From the NCBI GenBank assembly GCA_016212475.1, contig JACRGC010000002.1, forward strand, positions 1 through 64,000: a stretch of DNA of 64,000 bases, read 5' to 3'. The notes under the pieces were generated by a model, which was given only the letters and a program-made list of their open reading frames with translations, was not told where the DNA came from and did not search any database. Of this stretch, positions 1 to 7,617 are shown one piece after another (position 1 is the first letter of the stretch; each line of letters begins with the position of its first letter). Both the position numbers and the translations under genes were made by a program. The DNA is from Microcaldota archaeon. Lineage in GTDB: Archaea > Micrarchaeota > Micrarchaeia > Norongarragalinales > SBBD01.

Positions 1-186
1 GGAAAAGTCAAGATGTTCAATACCGGCCGCGGTTTTGGTTTCATCACAGGAGATGACGGAAAAGACGTATACGTGCACACAACTGCAGTTCAAGGAGGAG
101 TTGCTCTTGCAATTGGGGATGCTGTTGAATACGAAGTCGAATCAAGCGATAGGGGACTTCGGGCCAAAGGCGTCATTAAGCTCTAA
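1..186 (+). CDS. Cold-shock domain protein, 5'-truncated by window edge
   Basis: The first bases are read in frame 1 to the TAA at 184-186 and give 61 residues of a cold-shock (OB-fold) domain. The RNP1-like 'GRGFGFIT' and RNP2-like 'VYVHTTAV' motifs are intact, so it should bind single-stranded RNA or DNA as an RNA chaperone. Only the first few residues are missing, as these proteins are normally about 65-70 aa. It is absent from the ORF track because the start lies outside the window. A T-rich stretch follows the stop and probably terminates it. CspA-type proteins are mainly bacterial and patchy in archaea, so transfer is possible. Confidence 0.9.
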   Translation, partial: GKVKMFNTGRGFGFITGDDGKDVYVHTTAVQGGVALAIGDAVEYEVESSDRGLRAKGVIKL

Positions 187-347
187 TTTTTTTTAAATTA
201 GCAAAAGAACGGGACAATAATCCCTTCTTTTCAATTTTATTTTAGGCCAGCGCAAGCTTCATTGATTCATTGGAATTTCTAATTTTTAATCCAAATTCGC
301 AACTTTAATAAAAGGCATTTGATTTTCCTTAATTTAGGTGTGTTTGG

Positions 348-656
348 ATGAACAAGAACCTTCTTTACGGCTTCATTTTGATACTGATTTTCATTGCTGC
401 ATTTGTCTATTTGTCGATGCCTAAAGATGCAAGCAACCCAATTGCAGATTTGGCAAAGAAATACTGCGGAGCTAGGGATGTTTCAGCAGTATATGCCTGC
501 AAGGATATGGCGCAAATTCTCTATGCGCCCCTAGGCGCTGGCTCAACTTACATAAAACCGGACGGCACAAGCGTGAATTGCCCATTGGTTTCTCCAGATT
601 CGCAAACCCCCCAGTGCCTTGAGCTTTACAAATTGAAATGCGATAAGGTCTGCTAA
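348..656 (+). CDS. Small membrane-anchored or secreted cysteine-containing protein, unknown
   Basis: A 102-aa protein with one hydrophobic N-terminal segment (about residues 5-24) followed by a roughly 75-residue extracytoplasmic part. That part has six cysteines spaced so that disulfides are plausible. It starts at an ATG just after a 'ttaatttagg' AT-rich stretch, with a possible TATA element ('actttaataaaa') about 40 bases upstream. No family is recognised. It stands alone between the cold-shock gene and the convergent methyltransferase remnant. Confidence 0.6.
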   Translation: MNKNLLYGFILILIFIAAFVYLSMPKDASNPIADLAKKYCGARDVSAVYACKDMAQILYAPLGAGSTYIKPDGTSVNCPLVSPDSQTPQCLELYKLKCDKVC

Positions 657-673
657 AATAAGCGTCTAATTTG

Positions 674-1374
674 TTATTTTTTCATCGGCTTTCTTGCTTC
701 CGCAATCAGGCACTGCATCCAAACCGCAGGGAAAATCCCATCGAAAATATAGGTCACTTTGGCATTTTTTGGAATCGGAAAACCAAATGCGGATCCATGA
801 ATATGGATGTTCCTATAGCCGGTTCCTTTGAGCACCTTTGTTAGCCTTTCCTTGTTGAAAAATTTCACATGATCCGTATGCCAAGCAAATGCTTGTAATT
901 TCCCAAAAATCATTAGTATGCGGTCGCGAATTGAGGCAAAATTTGGGGTTGTTATGATGATCCTTCCGCCCGGTTTTAGCACCCTCATGATTTCCTTTAG
1001 CGCAATTTCGGTTTCAATGAAATGCTCGATTACTTCGGCCATTGTGACGATATCAAATGTCGCATCCTTGAATGGCAATTTCTGGACCCGAGCTTTAAGC
1101 GCCTTTACGCCCTTCTTCCTTGTTTCCCTAACCTGATCCTCATGCAAATCAACTCCAATCACATCATTCCCATTATCCATCAAAATTTTGCCGATGAACC
1201 CATCCCCGCAGCCGAGACATCTAGGATTTTGTTTCCGGTTCCGCAAAGCGCAAATAGCTTTCGCATTGTTTTGTAGTTGTAAGATCCCAAGTATTCATCC
1301 ATTGTCAGATCCTTCAAATAATTCTGCTGCGCTCTCTCGATTTCCGAATATTGTGTTTTTGCCATTGTTATCAC
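674..1374 (-). pseudogene. Class I SAM-dependent methyltransferase, frameshifted in motif I
   Basis: Two overlapping minus-strand ORFs together make one methyltransferase. The upstream ORF (GTG 1374 or ATG 1365) ends in '...GNKILDV' and the downstream frame continues 'GCGDGFIGKIL', so SAM-binding motif I is split exactly at the frame change. The rest has the expected acidic motif II ('VIGVDLHEDQ'), 'VTMAEVIEHF' and 'LKPGGRIIITTPN'. The DNA reads gatgTCTCggc where gatgTCggc would restore 'LDVGCGDG', so a 2-base TC duplication (or an equivalent indel) explains the break. It is either a recent pseudogene or a sequencing or assembly error. The substrate is unknown. Confidence 0.8.
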
Positions 1375-1477
1375 TTTTTTTGCGCCAATTTTTTTAAGCG
1401 CCTAGGATCTTATTGTGAGGGCGCAAAGGCTTATTATCCATATCGGTGGGGTGCATTTTGCTTGGTTTTTTTTATGC

Positions 1478-1513
1478 AATGCCCATTGATCGAATAGCTT
1501 GAAATTGGGCATT
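1478..1513. repeat. 8-bp inverted repeat (aatgccca / tgggcatt)
   Basis: Perfect arms at 1478-1485 and 1506-1513 are separated by 20 bases, in the gap between the methyltransferase start and the ncRNA promoter. It could be an operator or a small transcribed hairpin. The function is unknown. Confidence 0.35.
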
Positions 1514-1540
1514 TCTAAGTAGTTGTCAAATCCGTTAACT

Positions 1541-1550
1541 TTATATAATT
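1541..1550 (+). promoter_or_regulatory. Archaeal TATA box upstream of candidate ncRNA
   Basis: 'ttatataatt' within an AT-rich run is a strong TATA box. Transcription would begin about 25 bases downstream, near 1570, where no ORF begins but a structured RNA candidate does. Confidence 0.55.
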
Positions 1551-1569
1551 AAATTTGGTCATATTTTAG

Positions 1570-1670
1570 GCTGAATTGCAGGCTCCCAAAATGCACTACT
1601 TCCGAACGGAAGCTGGTTTGGGTCTCTGGCATTTCCATTGAGCGGGTGCAAATCCCGCTGCCAATATTTA
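1570..1670 (+). ncRNA. Candidate structured small RNA of about 100 nt, unknown family
   Basis: The segment has a TATA box about 25 bases upstream and a T-tract (ctttttctttctttta) downstream. It folds into two clear hairpins. The first has arms cccaaa/tttggg (1585-1590/1617-1622) enclosing cttcc-GAAC-ggaag. The second is gcggg-TGCAAAT-cccgc (1642-1658), which looks like a tRNA T-arm. An outer tggca/tgcca pair (1627-1631/1659-1663) stacks on the second hairpin across a 10-base bulge. No matching tRNA 5' acceptor, D-arm or anticodon arm was found, so it is not a normal tRNA. It could be a guide RNA, a regulatory RNA, a decayed tRNA or the 3' half of a split tRNA. Confidence 0.5.
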
Positions 1671-2180
1671 CTTTTTCTTTCTTTTATCAAATGATTTTTG
1701 CATTATATGGGCAGTTTTGTCCATTAATTCGAAATAGTCATCAAAAGTAGCGGTTTTGTCCGGCTTTCTTTTGGATCTTAGGGTCTGCAATCCTATTGCA
1801 TGCGCCAAAGATTGTTTGCCAATCCTTTCAAATCTTAAGTCCGATGCTTTAAGAAATACATTTTCCTTTTTTTCAAATAATGAAATCAGTATTCCGCCGA
1901 TTCGCTGATCCTGCCCTTCATATTCCAAATCTATCGTAATTGCATCCCCTTCACGCAAGTAGTTCCTAAGGGCTATGAAAATTGAATATGCGAACATTCG
2001 CACCTGCATTGCGTTTTTTGACCGGTTTTTTTCCTGGTCAAATTTGCGCAGGAATGAAGTGACGTTCTGTTTGGTCCTTGCTCTAACCATTAAAGCTAAA
2101 TTTTTAGTTCCAGAAACACCAATTACAGTATCTCCGTTTTCCTCCCATTTCCCGCTTTGGTCAATTGTGAATTCGGCCAT
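1668..2180 (-). CDS. Conserved-looking hypothetical protein
   Basis: About 170 aa from the ATG at 2180; the ORF track start at 2195 is a TTG five codons earlier. The N-terminus 'FTIDQSGKWEENGDTVIGVSG' resembles the first two strands of RNase-H-like folds, but no complete catalytic set is visible. The C-terminus is lysine-rich. It is convergent with the candidate ncRNA and ends within a base or two of it. It is soluble, without membrane segments. Function is not assigned. Confidence 0.6.
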   Translation of the reverse strand: MAEFTIDQSGKWEENGDTVIGVSGTKNLALMVRARTKQNVTSFLRKFDQEKNRSKNAMQVRMFAYSIFIALRNYLREGDAITIDLEYEGQDQRIGGILISLFEKKENVFLKASDLRFERIGKQSLAHAIGLQTLRSKRKPDKTATFDDYFELMDKTAHIMQKSFDKRKKK

Positions 2181-2350
2181 GCATTGCCCTTGCAATTAAA
2201 AGTTTTTTAAATAAGCAGTGGAAATCACACGCCCCCTTCTTTCCATTAATAAAAACCCTTTGAATATGTTTATTTGCGTGAAGGATTTCCTTTATGCATC
2301 CCACAAAAACCTCCGTTGCAATTTAAAAATCCCAAATCCAAAACAATACC

Positions 2351-3088
2351 ATGATTGATGCGCATTGCCATTTATCGCACCCTAAATTCGATGCGGATAG
2401 GCACCAGGTAATTGAGCGAGCTAAAAACCATCTTGTCGCCTTGTTTGAAACAGGCGGCAATCTGGAACAAAATCAGCACGCACTTGAACTTTCGATGTCG
2501 CACAAAAAATTCATATATGCGGGGGTTGGGTTAGCTCCCCACTACGCATTGGAGGCGGATGCCAAAAAGGAGTTTGAATTCATAGAGCGGAACGCAGATC
2601 ACATAAAAGCTATTGGCGAAATCGGGCTTGAATACCACTATTTTGCAGAAGAGCAAGCAAGGGAGCGCCAAAAAATCATATTCCGCGAGCAATTGATTTT
2701 AGCTGAAAAAATAGGGGTTCCGGTTGTCATCCATTGCAGGGAGGCTTGGGATGATCTTCTTTTAATTTTGAAGGATTTTCCCCTCCAAAAAGTGATGCTT
2801 CATTTTTTCAACAAGCACTCGTATTTGCAAGAATCCCTCCGAAGGGGCTATTACATATCCATTGCAACCCTCAAAAGCAAGGATGTGGATAAAATCATCC
2901 GGGACGCCCCCCTAAACAGCCTATTAACTGAAACGGATTCGCCGTATTTGTGGCAAGGTGAGCGAAACGAGCCATCTAATGTGAGATTTGTTTACGATAG
3001 GATTTCTGAAATCAAAAAAGTGCCTGTCGAGCAGGTTCGCCAATCCGTAATGGCAACCACTTCACAGTTCTTTGAAATCGTATTTTAG
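2351..3088 (+). CDS. TatD-family metal-dependent hydrolase/DNase
   Basis: A 245-aa amidohydrolase-fold protein with the TatD metal-ligand pattern: 'DAHCHLS' at the N-terminus, 'AIGEIGLEYH' around 92-101, 'VVIHCREAW' around 125-133, a histidine in 'VMLHFF', and 'LLTETDSPYL' near 190-200. Family members are 3'-5' exonucleases or Mg-dependent phosphoesterases involved in DNA quality control. Archaeal members are often annotated as TatD without a tested substrate. The start is an ATG shortly after an AT-rich 'aatttaaaaat' box, consistent with a short leader. Confidence 0.88.
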   Translation: MIDAHCHLSHPKFDADRHQVIERAKNHLVALFETGGNLEQNQHALELSMSHKKFIYAGVGLAPHYALEADAKKEFEFIERNADHIKAIGEIGLEYHYFAEEQARERQKIIFREQLILAEKIGVPVVIHCREAWDDLLLILKDFPLQKVMLHFFNKHSYLQESLRRGYYISIATLKSKDVDKIIRDAPLNSLLTETDSPYLWQGERNEPSNVRFVYDRISEIKKVPVEQVRQSVMATTSQFFEIVF

Positions 3089-3153
3089 GCATGCAATTTA
3101 AATGGAATGAAAATTATCGATTAATTTTTTTCTTTGAACTTTGGTGATAAAAC

Positions 3154-3564
3154 ATGGCAGATTTGAAATTTGGAAAAATCAAGCAAACCGAATTCTTCGA
3201 TGCCTCCCCGATTGAAGTTTATTTGGCAATAATCGACCCGAAAAAACATTCCGAATTCACCGGAGCTAAGGCAACTTGCCAGGCAAAAGTCAAAGGAAAA
3301 TTCACAGCCTGGGATGGATATTGCTTTGGGGAGAATTTGGAATTAATTGAAGGAAAGAAAATAGTGCAAAGCTGGAAAACCTCTGAATGGCCAATTGGCT
3401 ACCCTCCTTCAAAAATCGAATTCGAATTCAAGCAAGAAAAGGGCGGGACAAAAATGATTTTCACCCAAACAAACGCCCCAAAAGAGCAAATCCAAGATTA
3501 CAAGCAGGGTTGGATTGATAATTATTGGGAGCCAATGAAGGCATATTTTGCAAAAAAGAAATAG
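3154..3564 (+). CDS. SRPBCC (AHSA1/START-like) domain protein
   Basis: 136 aa forming a complete AHSA1-type START fold: 'FDASPIEVYLAIIDPKKHSEFTGA' at the front and 'GWIDNYWEPMKAYF' in the last helix are characteristic. The family binds hydrophobic ligands or acts like the Hsp90 activator Aha1 domain. The role cannot be told from sequence. It lies 65 bases after the TatD gene on the same strand and may be co-transcribed with it. Confidence 0.85.
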   Translation: MADLKFGKIKQTEFFDASPIEVYLAIIDPKKHSEFTGAKATCQAKVKGKFTAWDGYCFGENLELIEGKKIVQSWKTSEWPIGYPPSKIEFEFKQEKGGTKMIFTQTNAPKEQIQDYKQGWIDNYWEPMKAYFAKKK

Positions 3565-3626
3565 AACTTGTTTGAATGGGAATTTGCCGCAAAATCACAA
3601 TTAGATGGTAAAAACAAAATTCCACC

Positions 3627-4406
3627 TCATTTTATGTAAGGGAGCAATAGGCAAAATATCCCAAAAATCCAGCAGTATTTGGCAAATGCCGCTAAGCCTT
3701 TTCGCTTCACGTATTTCATCATGAACCCAATTGACAAATAGCCAACAATTCCTGAAACAGCAATTGAAACTGCAACAATCCCAACATCCAAACCTGCAAA
3801 AGATGCATCCTTCCCCTCAAAAAATGCGGCCCCCAAAATTGCCGGAATTGAAAGCAAAAATGAGAATCTGGTTGCTTTTTCCCTCTCAACCCCTAAAAAC
3901 AATGCAGTTCCAATTGTGCTTCCTGACCTTGAAATGCCAGGCATTATTGCAATTCCTTGCGCAATCCCAATCAAAAATGCGTGTTTTGCGCTGATTTTTG
4001 CGCTTCCTTTTATTTTTTCGCAGACCATGAAAAAAGTTCCCGTCAAAATGAGCGCAATCCCAATTGAAAACGGGCTTGAAAATGACGATTCGAAAAATCC
4101 CCTGAACGTAAAGCCGATAATTGCGGTTGGAATGCTTGCCAAAATAACAAAGCTTGCCATTTTGAAGTTTTCATCCTCTTTGTCAAATTTCAAAATAGAT
4201 TTTACCATCTCAAATATGGTTTTTCGGAAATAAACCACAACCGCAATCAAGGTTCCGATATGCAAAAGTATGTCGAATATTATAGGCACTTTTACTTTCA
4301 TCAGAATCTGCGCAATTGCAAGGTGGGCCGAGCTCGACACCGGGAGCCATTCCGTAAGCCCTTGTATCATTGCTAAAATTACCGCTTGAAAGATGTCCAA
4401 TGCCAT
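3627..4406 (-). CDS. uppP: Undecaprenyl-diphosphatase family protein (UppP/BacA)
   Basis: 259 aa, polytopic, with the two hallmark motifs: 'GLTEWLPVSSSAHL' near the N-terminus and 'MPGISRSGSTIGTALFLGVER' near residues 155-175. The enzyme removes a phosphate from polyprenyl diphosphate to recycle the lipid carrier used for glycan transfer. In archaea this would serve dolichol-type carriers for surface glycosylation. The length equals that of bacterial homologues. It is convergent with the SRPBCC gene and has its own AT-rich upstream region. Confidence 0.93.
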   Translation of the reverse strand: MALDIFQAVILAMIQGLTEWLPVSSSAHLAIAQILMKVKVPIIFDILLHIGTLIAVVVYFRKTIFEMVKSILKFDKEDENFKMASFVILASIPTAIIGFTFRGFFESSFSSPFSIGIALILTGTFFMVCEKIKGSAKISAKHAFLIGIAQGIAIMPGISRSGSTIGTALFLGVEREKATRFSFLLSIPAILGAAFFEGKDASFAGLDVGIVAVSIAVSGIVGYLSIGFMMKYVKRKGLAAFAKYCWIFGIFCLLLPYIK

Positions 4407-4510
4407 ATTCTAACACCAAAAAAAGATGTAAAAATTCTTAATTCAATTAAGCCAACTTAAAATCTAAAATTATTTTTTCCAAACCAAAAAATGTTCCTAA
4501 AACCAATTAA

Positions 4511-5068
4511 TTACTCCTTGATCCCAAATAGTGCATATGCAAATTTCAATCTCTCCTTGACGGAAAGCGTGCCGTATTTTTCGGGAAGCTTTGTTACATT
4601 GATGTAGCTTGCAAGAGCTGCCATGTCGACTCCGGCAAAACTAGCTGCCATCGAAAGGGAAGCGCCATGTGCGTAAATTTGCGTCCCTGCCTTGATCCTT
4701 GCCTTTTCAATAATGGTTGATTGGAATCTGCCGGTTTCCTCATTCAATTTGCCAACATCGGCAATTATGGATTCAAGTATCACTTGGAATTCATCCTCGT
4801 GGTTGTTTTTTAGCTCTTCAATAGCTTCTTGCAATTTGAACAGATACTGGGCAAAAAATCCTTCCCATGGCTTGGAATCGCGTATGTAGTGCTTTTCCAA
4901 AAATTTTGCAATCGCGTAGCTAATAACAATCAAATTGACAAGCCGCCTATCCCCCCTAACATAAGCTTCCTGCGCAATTTCGCCTCCAAGCTCCTTAAGC
5001 CTTGGGATGTTGCCGCCCTTTGATTGCTTTGCCAGATCCTGCAAAATGGAAATCAGAACCAAATCCAT
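4511..5068 (-). CDS. Hypothetical helical archaeal protein
   Basis: 185 aa, almost entirely alpha-helical and soluble. The C-terminal part ('SLSMAASFAGVDMAALASYINV...LSVKERLKFAYALFG') resembles a small helix-turn-helix unit, so a nucleic-acid-binding or adaptor role is possible. No known family is recognised. Its start is an ATG at 5068, next to the 15-base tandem repeat region on the other side. Confidence 0.6.
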   Translation of the reverse strand: MDLVLISILQDLAKQSKGGNIPRLKELGGEIAQEAYVRGDRRLVNLIVISYAIAKFLEKHYIRDSKPWEGFFAQYLFKLQEAIEELKNNHEDEFQVILESIIADVGKLNEETGRFQSTIIEKARIKAGTQIYAHGASLSMAASFAGVDMAALASYINVTKLPEKYGTLSVKERLKFAYALFGIKE

Positions 5069-5142
5069 GCAATAACCAACACAGAACTCAATTAAAAAAC
5101 CAAACCTTGGAAGAATTGAAAAAATTGGCTGTTTTTACCTAT

Positions 5143-5217
5143 GCAACTAAGTCCCAATCCGCCAAGTCTTATGCAGCCAATTCCAATGCAGCCAAGTCCT
5201 ATGCCGCTAAGTCAATT
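5143..5217 (+). repeat. Five degenerate 15-bp tandem repeats
   Basis: Five consecutive 15-base units of the type gc(a/c)gc(c/t)aagtc(c/t)tat run from 5143 to 5217 without spacers. Because 15 is a multiple of three, every frame reads as a pentapeptide repeat. One frame (ATG 5141 to TAA 5224) encodes a 27-aa Met/Pro-rich peptide containing 'MQPIPMQPSPMP'; another frame gives 'AAKSY' repeats inside an 88-aa ORF. Neither can be shown to be translated. Confidence 0.6.
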
Positions 5218-5289
5218 GGCTTAAGCCTCCAAACTAGCCTCTCCTTCCAAAAACTCAAAATTAATTAACCGCAATTGATTATTCAATCC

Positions 5290-6099
5290 ATGAATTCAGA
5301 AGTAATAACAAGCAGAATCATGAAAAAGCTCTATGTTGCTCCCGAAAATTCGCACAAGGGCCAAAATGGCGTTCTGACAATAATTGGCGGCTCAAAAAAA
5401 TACCACGGCGCTCCCCTTCTTGCAATCAGCGCCGCCTCAAGATTTGCTGACCTATTGTATTTCCACTCGCCCGAAAAGCAAAACAATTCCCTTCTGCAAT
5501 TCCTCAAATCCAAAAAAAGCACGTTTATTGCAATTGGCAAATCCGAAATCGCCGCCACAATAAAAAAATCCGATTGTGTGCTTATAGGAAACGGGCTTGA
5601 GCTAAATCCCCAGAACAAGAGGCTGGTAAATTCCCTCCTAAAAAAATTCCCTTCAAAAAAGTTCATCCTTGACGCCGGAGCTTTGCATCTGGTTGATAAA
5701 AAGCTGCTAAGTGAAAACGTTTGCCTAACCCCTCATATGCTGGAGTTTGCCTCCTTATTTGGAAAACCCGCATCCGAACAAACCGTTGTGGAAATGGCAA
5801 GCAAATGCAATTGCGTAATTCTGTTAAAGCATCCGGATGGCGATCTGGTTTCAGATGGCTATGAAATCGCAAAAAATTTCACCGGAAACGAAGGCATGAC
5901 AAAAGGCGGAACCGGCGATGTTTTAGCCGGCCTTCTTGCAGCAATTGCATGCAAAAACGATCTATTCACATCCGCAAAATCTGCCGCATTCCTAAACGGC
6001 TACGCTGGCGATTTATTGAAAAAGCGCATGGGAACTAATTTTGATGCGCAGGATTTGGCGGATGAACTTGCCAATGCGTATATGGAAGCTAAAAAGTAG
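5290..6099 (+). CDS. nnrD: ADP-dependent NAD(P)H-hydrate dehydratase (YjeF C-terminal/ribokinase-like)
   Basis: About 269 aa from ATG 5290; the TTG at 5275 is the ORF track start. It has the ribokinase-like fold of the YjeF C-domain: 'NGVLTIIGGSKKYHGAPLLAISAASR' at the front and the nucleotide-binding/catalytic 'NEGMTKGGTGDVLAGLLAAI' near residues 205-225. It repairs hydrated NAD(P)H using ADP or ATP. The usual partner, the NnrE epimerase domain that is often fused in front, is not in this window. Confidence 0.87.
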   Translation: MNSEVITSRIMKKLYVAPENSHKGQNGVLTIIGGSKKYHGAPLLAISAASRFADLLYFHSPEKQNNSLLQFLKSKKSTFIAIGKSEIAATIKKSDCVLIGNGLELNPQNKRLVNSLLKKFPSKKFILDAGALHLVDKKLLSENVCLTPHMLEFASLFGKPASEQTVVEMASKCNCVILLKHPDGDLVSDGYEIAKNFTGNEGMTKGGTGDVLAGLLAAIACKNDLFTSAKSAAFLNGYAGDLLKKRMGTNFDAQDLADELANAYMEAKK

Positions 6100-6181
6100 A
6101 TCGATTGGAAATTGGTTGGAATTGGGCGGCTGTTTGTTAAAAATTATTAGGCATTATCTCATTTGCCAATCATTTCCATCC

Positions 6182-7114
6182 TTACAATTTGAATGGCAAA
6201 ATGTGGTAGAGGAACAAGAACAAAAGCCCAAAGAAAATCAGGGGCGGAAGCGCAGGCCAGTATCCTTTTTTCTTTTCTATATAGAAGAAAAGTAGGCTCA
6301 TTCCAACTGTTGAGCCAAGCATTGTTGCGATCCCATACCATGGAGATATGCCACCTGGAACTGATGAAATCTTCATTGCAGATACCATGAGCATGGTTGG
6401 AAGTGCCAAATCCCCGGTTCCAAGCTCAACTGCGTTAACTTGCACCTTTTTATAAAATTTCTTTAGCTTTTCAGCGCTTACTTTTGGGACCACCATGTTC
6501 TTTTGGAAGTTTGCTGGGAAAGTAATGCTAAACCCAGCATCCCTATTTCCAAGCTCTTTTGCCATCGTGACCATATGCTTTGTGTAAAACACTGCAATAA
6601 TATCATAAATTGAAAGTGCCATTGCCAAAATTGCAGCCGGAACAATATCAAGGGAAGCTCCAAGCAGTGCGCCTACAATTGATGTAGCAAACAATAGGAA
6701 AATATTCCGGTAGTTTTTAAGAAGCGCGCGCGCAACAACTGCCAAAAGCGCGCCTAAAAATGAAAAATCTATGCAAAACAGCTCCTTGCCGGTGCAAACA
6801 TTTGAAAAATCAAACCCGTTTGCCCCAAACACCAAATTCCCAAAACCCATGGTTCCAAAGAATATTCCAAATGCGGTGAATACCAATCCCAGTTCAAGCA
6901 GGTAAAAAAGAAGTTTTCCCTTGTAGACCTTCAAAATAAGCAAAATTACCGCAGCTGTTATGAGAATTGTGAAAAATAATGAAACTGAATTGTTGACATC
7001 GGAAGGATCTTCAGTAACACTTACGCCAGCTGAAATCAAGATCCATCCCATCACAAATGCGAAGAGCTGGACATTAACAAAAGAGAGCAAAAGGAAAAAA
7101 GAGCCGGATTTCAT
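6182..7114 (-). CDS. Presenilin/signal-peptide-peptidase-like intramembrane aspartyl protease (PSH)
   Basis: 310 aa with about nine hydrophobic segments. The two catalytic aspartates sit in the family motifs: 'SIYDIIAVF' (YD) and 'ELGTGDLALP' (GxGD). The 'PALP' motif occurs near the C-terminus ('YWPALPPLIFFG'). Archaeal PSH proteins cut membrane-embedded peptides, such as leftover signal peptides. Five bases separate its start from the end of the small membrane gene upstream (7119-7412), so the two are probably one operon. Confidence 0.9.
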   Translation of the reverse strand: MKSGSFFLLLSFVNVQLFAFVMGWILISAGVSVTEDPSDVNNSVSLFFTILITAAVILLILKVYKGKLLFYLLELGLVFTAFGIFFGTMGFGNLVFGANGFDFSNVCTGKELFCIDFSFLGALLAVVARALLKNYRNIFLLFATSIVGALLGASLDIVPAAILAMALSIYDIIAVFYTKHMVTMAKELGNRDAGFSITFPANFQKNMVVPKVSAEKLKKFYKKVQVNAVELGTGDLALPTMLMVSAMKISSVPGGISPWYGIATMLGSTVGMSLLFFYIEKKKGYWPALPPLIFFGLLFLFLYHILPFKL

Positions 7115-7118
7115 GGTT

Positions 7119-7412
7119 TCAACTCTTATGCGCCTTGTTCTTCAAATAGAAATTGGAATACGCGTAGCTTGCAGCCCCAATTGCCAAATAGATCAGGTAA
7201 ACGGAAATCGTGTTGATTGGCATCCTAAGAAGGAAATTCAAAAAGAACAACACTAGAGGAGGGATTGTTATTGAAAATGTAAGCGAATAAACAATGCGTT
7301 CAAGCTCGTCCACTTCATCTTTTTTGAAGAAAACCAGTGACAAGAAGTATCCGGATGCAAAAAACAATATTACTCCCCCAATCCCCTGAAGAACGCTGAT
7401 TAAATCGACCAT
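7119..7412 (-). CDS. Small three-TM membrane protein (DUF1616-like N-terminal region)
   Basis: 97 aa from ATG 7412, or 102 aa from the in-frame GTG at 7427. Three hydrophobic segments are visible, with an acidic cytoplasmic loop 'KKDEVDELERIVYSLTFSI' that resembles the start of archaeal DUF1616 membrane proteins. It is immediately upstream of the presenilin-like protease and is probably co-expressed. A partner or substrate role for that protease is only a guess. Confidence 0.6.
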   Translation of the reverse strand: MVDLISVLQGIGGVILFFASGYFLSLVFFKKDEVDELERIVYSLTFSITIPPLVLFFLNFLLRMPINTISVYLIYLAIGAASYAYSNFYLKNKAHKS

Positions 7413-7532
7413 ATTTCCCACATTCACAATTAAACGTTAAAAACCGTCAACTGCGGATTTTCTTAGCAAATTGAGTATTTTAAACCTAGTGGTTAACCTT
7501 TAGAGGATATTATAATAATTTCACCATATTAA

Positions 7533-7571
7533 TAATGCAAGGAATATTGCCATATAATGCACGGAATATTG
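7533..7571. promoter_or_regulatory. Two direct repeats taatgca(a/c)ggaatattg, 22 bp apart
   Basis: The 17-base sequence occurs at 7533-7549 and 7555-7571 with one mismatch. The centre-to-centre distance is 22 bp, about two helical turns, so a dimeric regulator could bind one face. It lies in the divergent gap between the DUF1616-like gene and the geranylgeranyl reductase gene and may regulate either. Confidence 0.45.
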
Positions 7572-7617
7572 TAATTGGCATTTTTAGCTGAACAATCTTA
7601 TGGATCAGGGAGTATGA

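Noticed and set aside
1627-1666. T-arm-like hairpin as a complete tRNA
   Set aside because: No 5' acceptor, D-arm or anticodon arm pairs with it in the region, even allowing introns; kept only as a candidate ncRNA.
5002-5268. 88-aa plus-strand ORF with AAKSY repeats as a gene
   Set aside because: Its first part is antisense to the 4511-5068 gene and the repeats would read open in every frame; recorded as a repeat instead.
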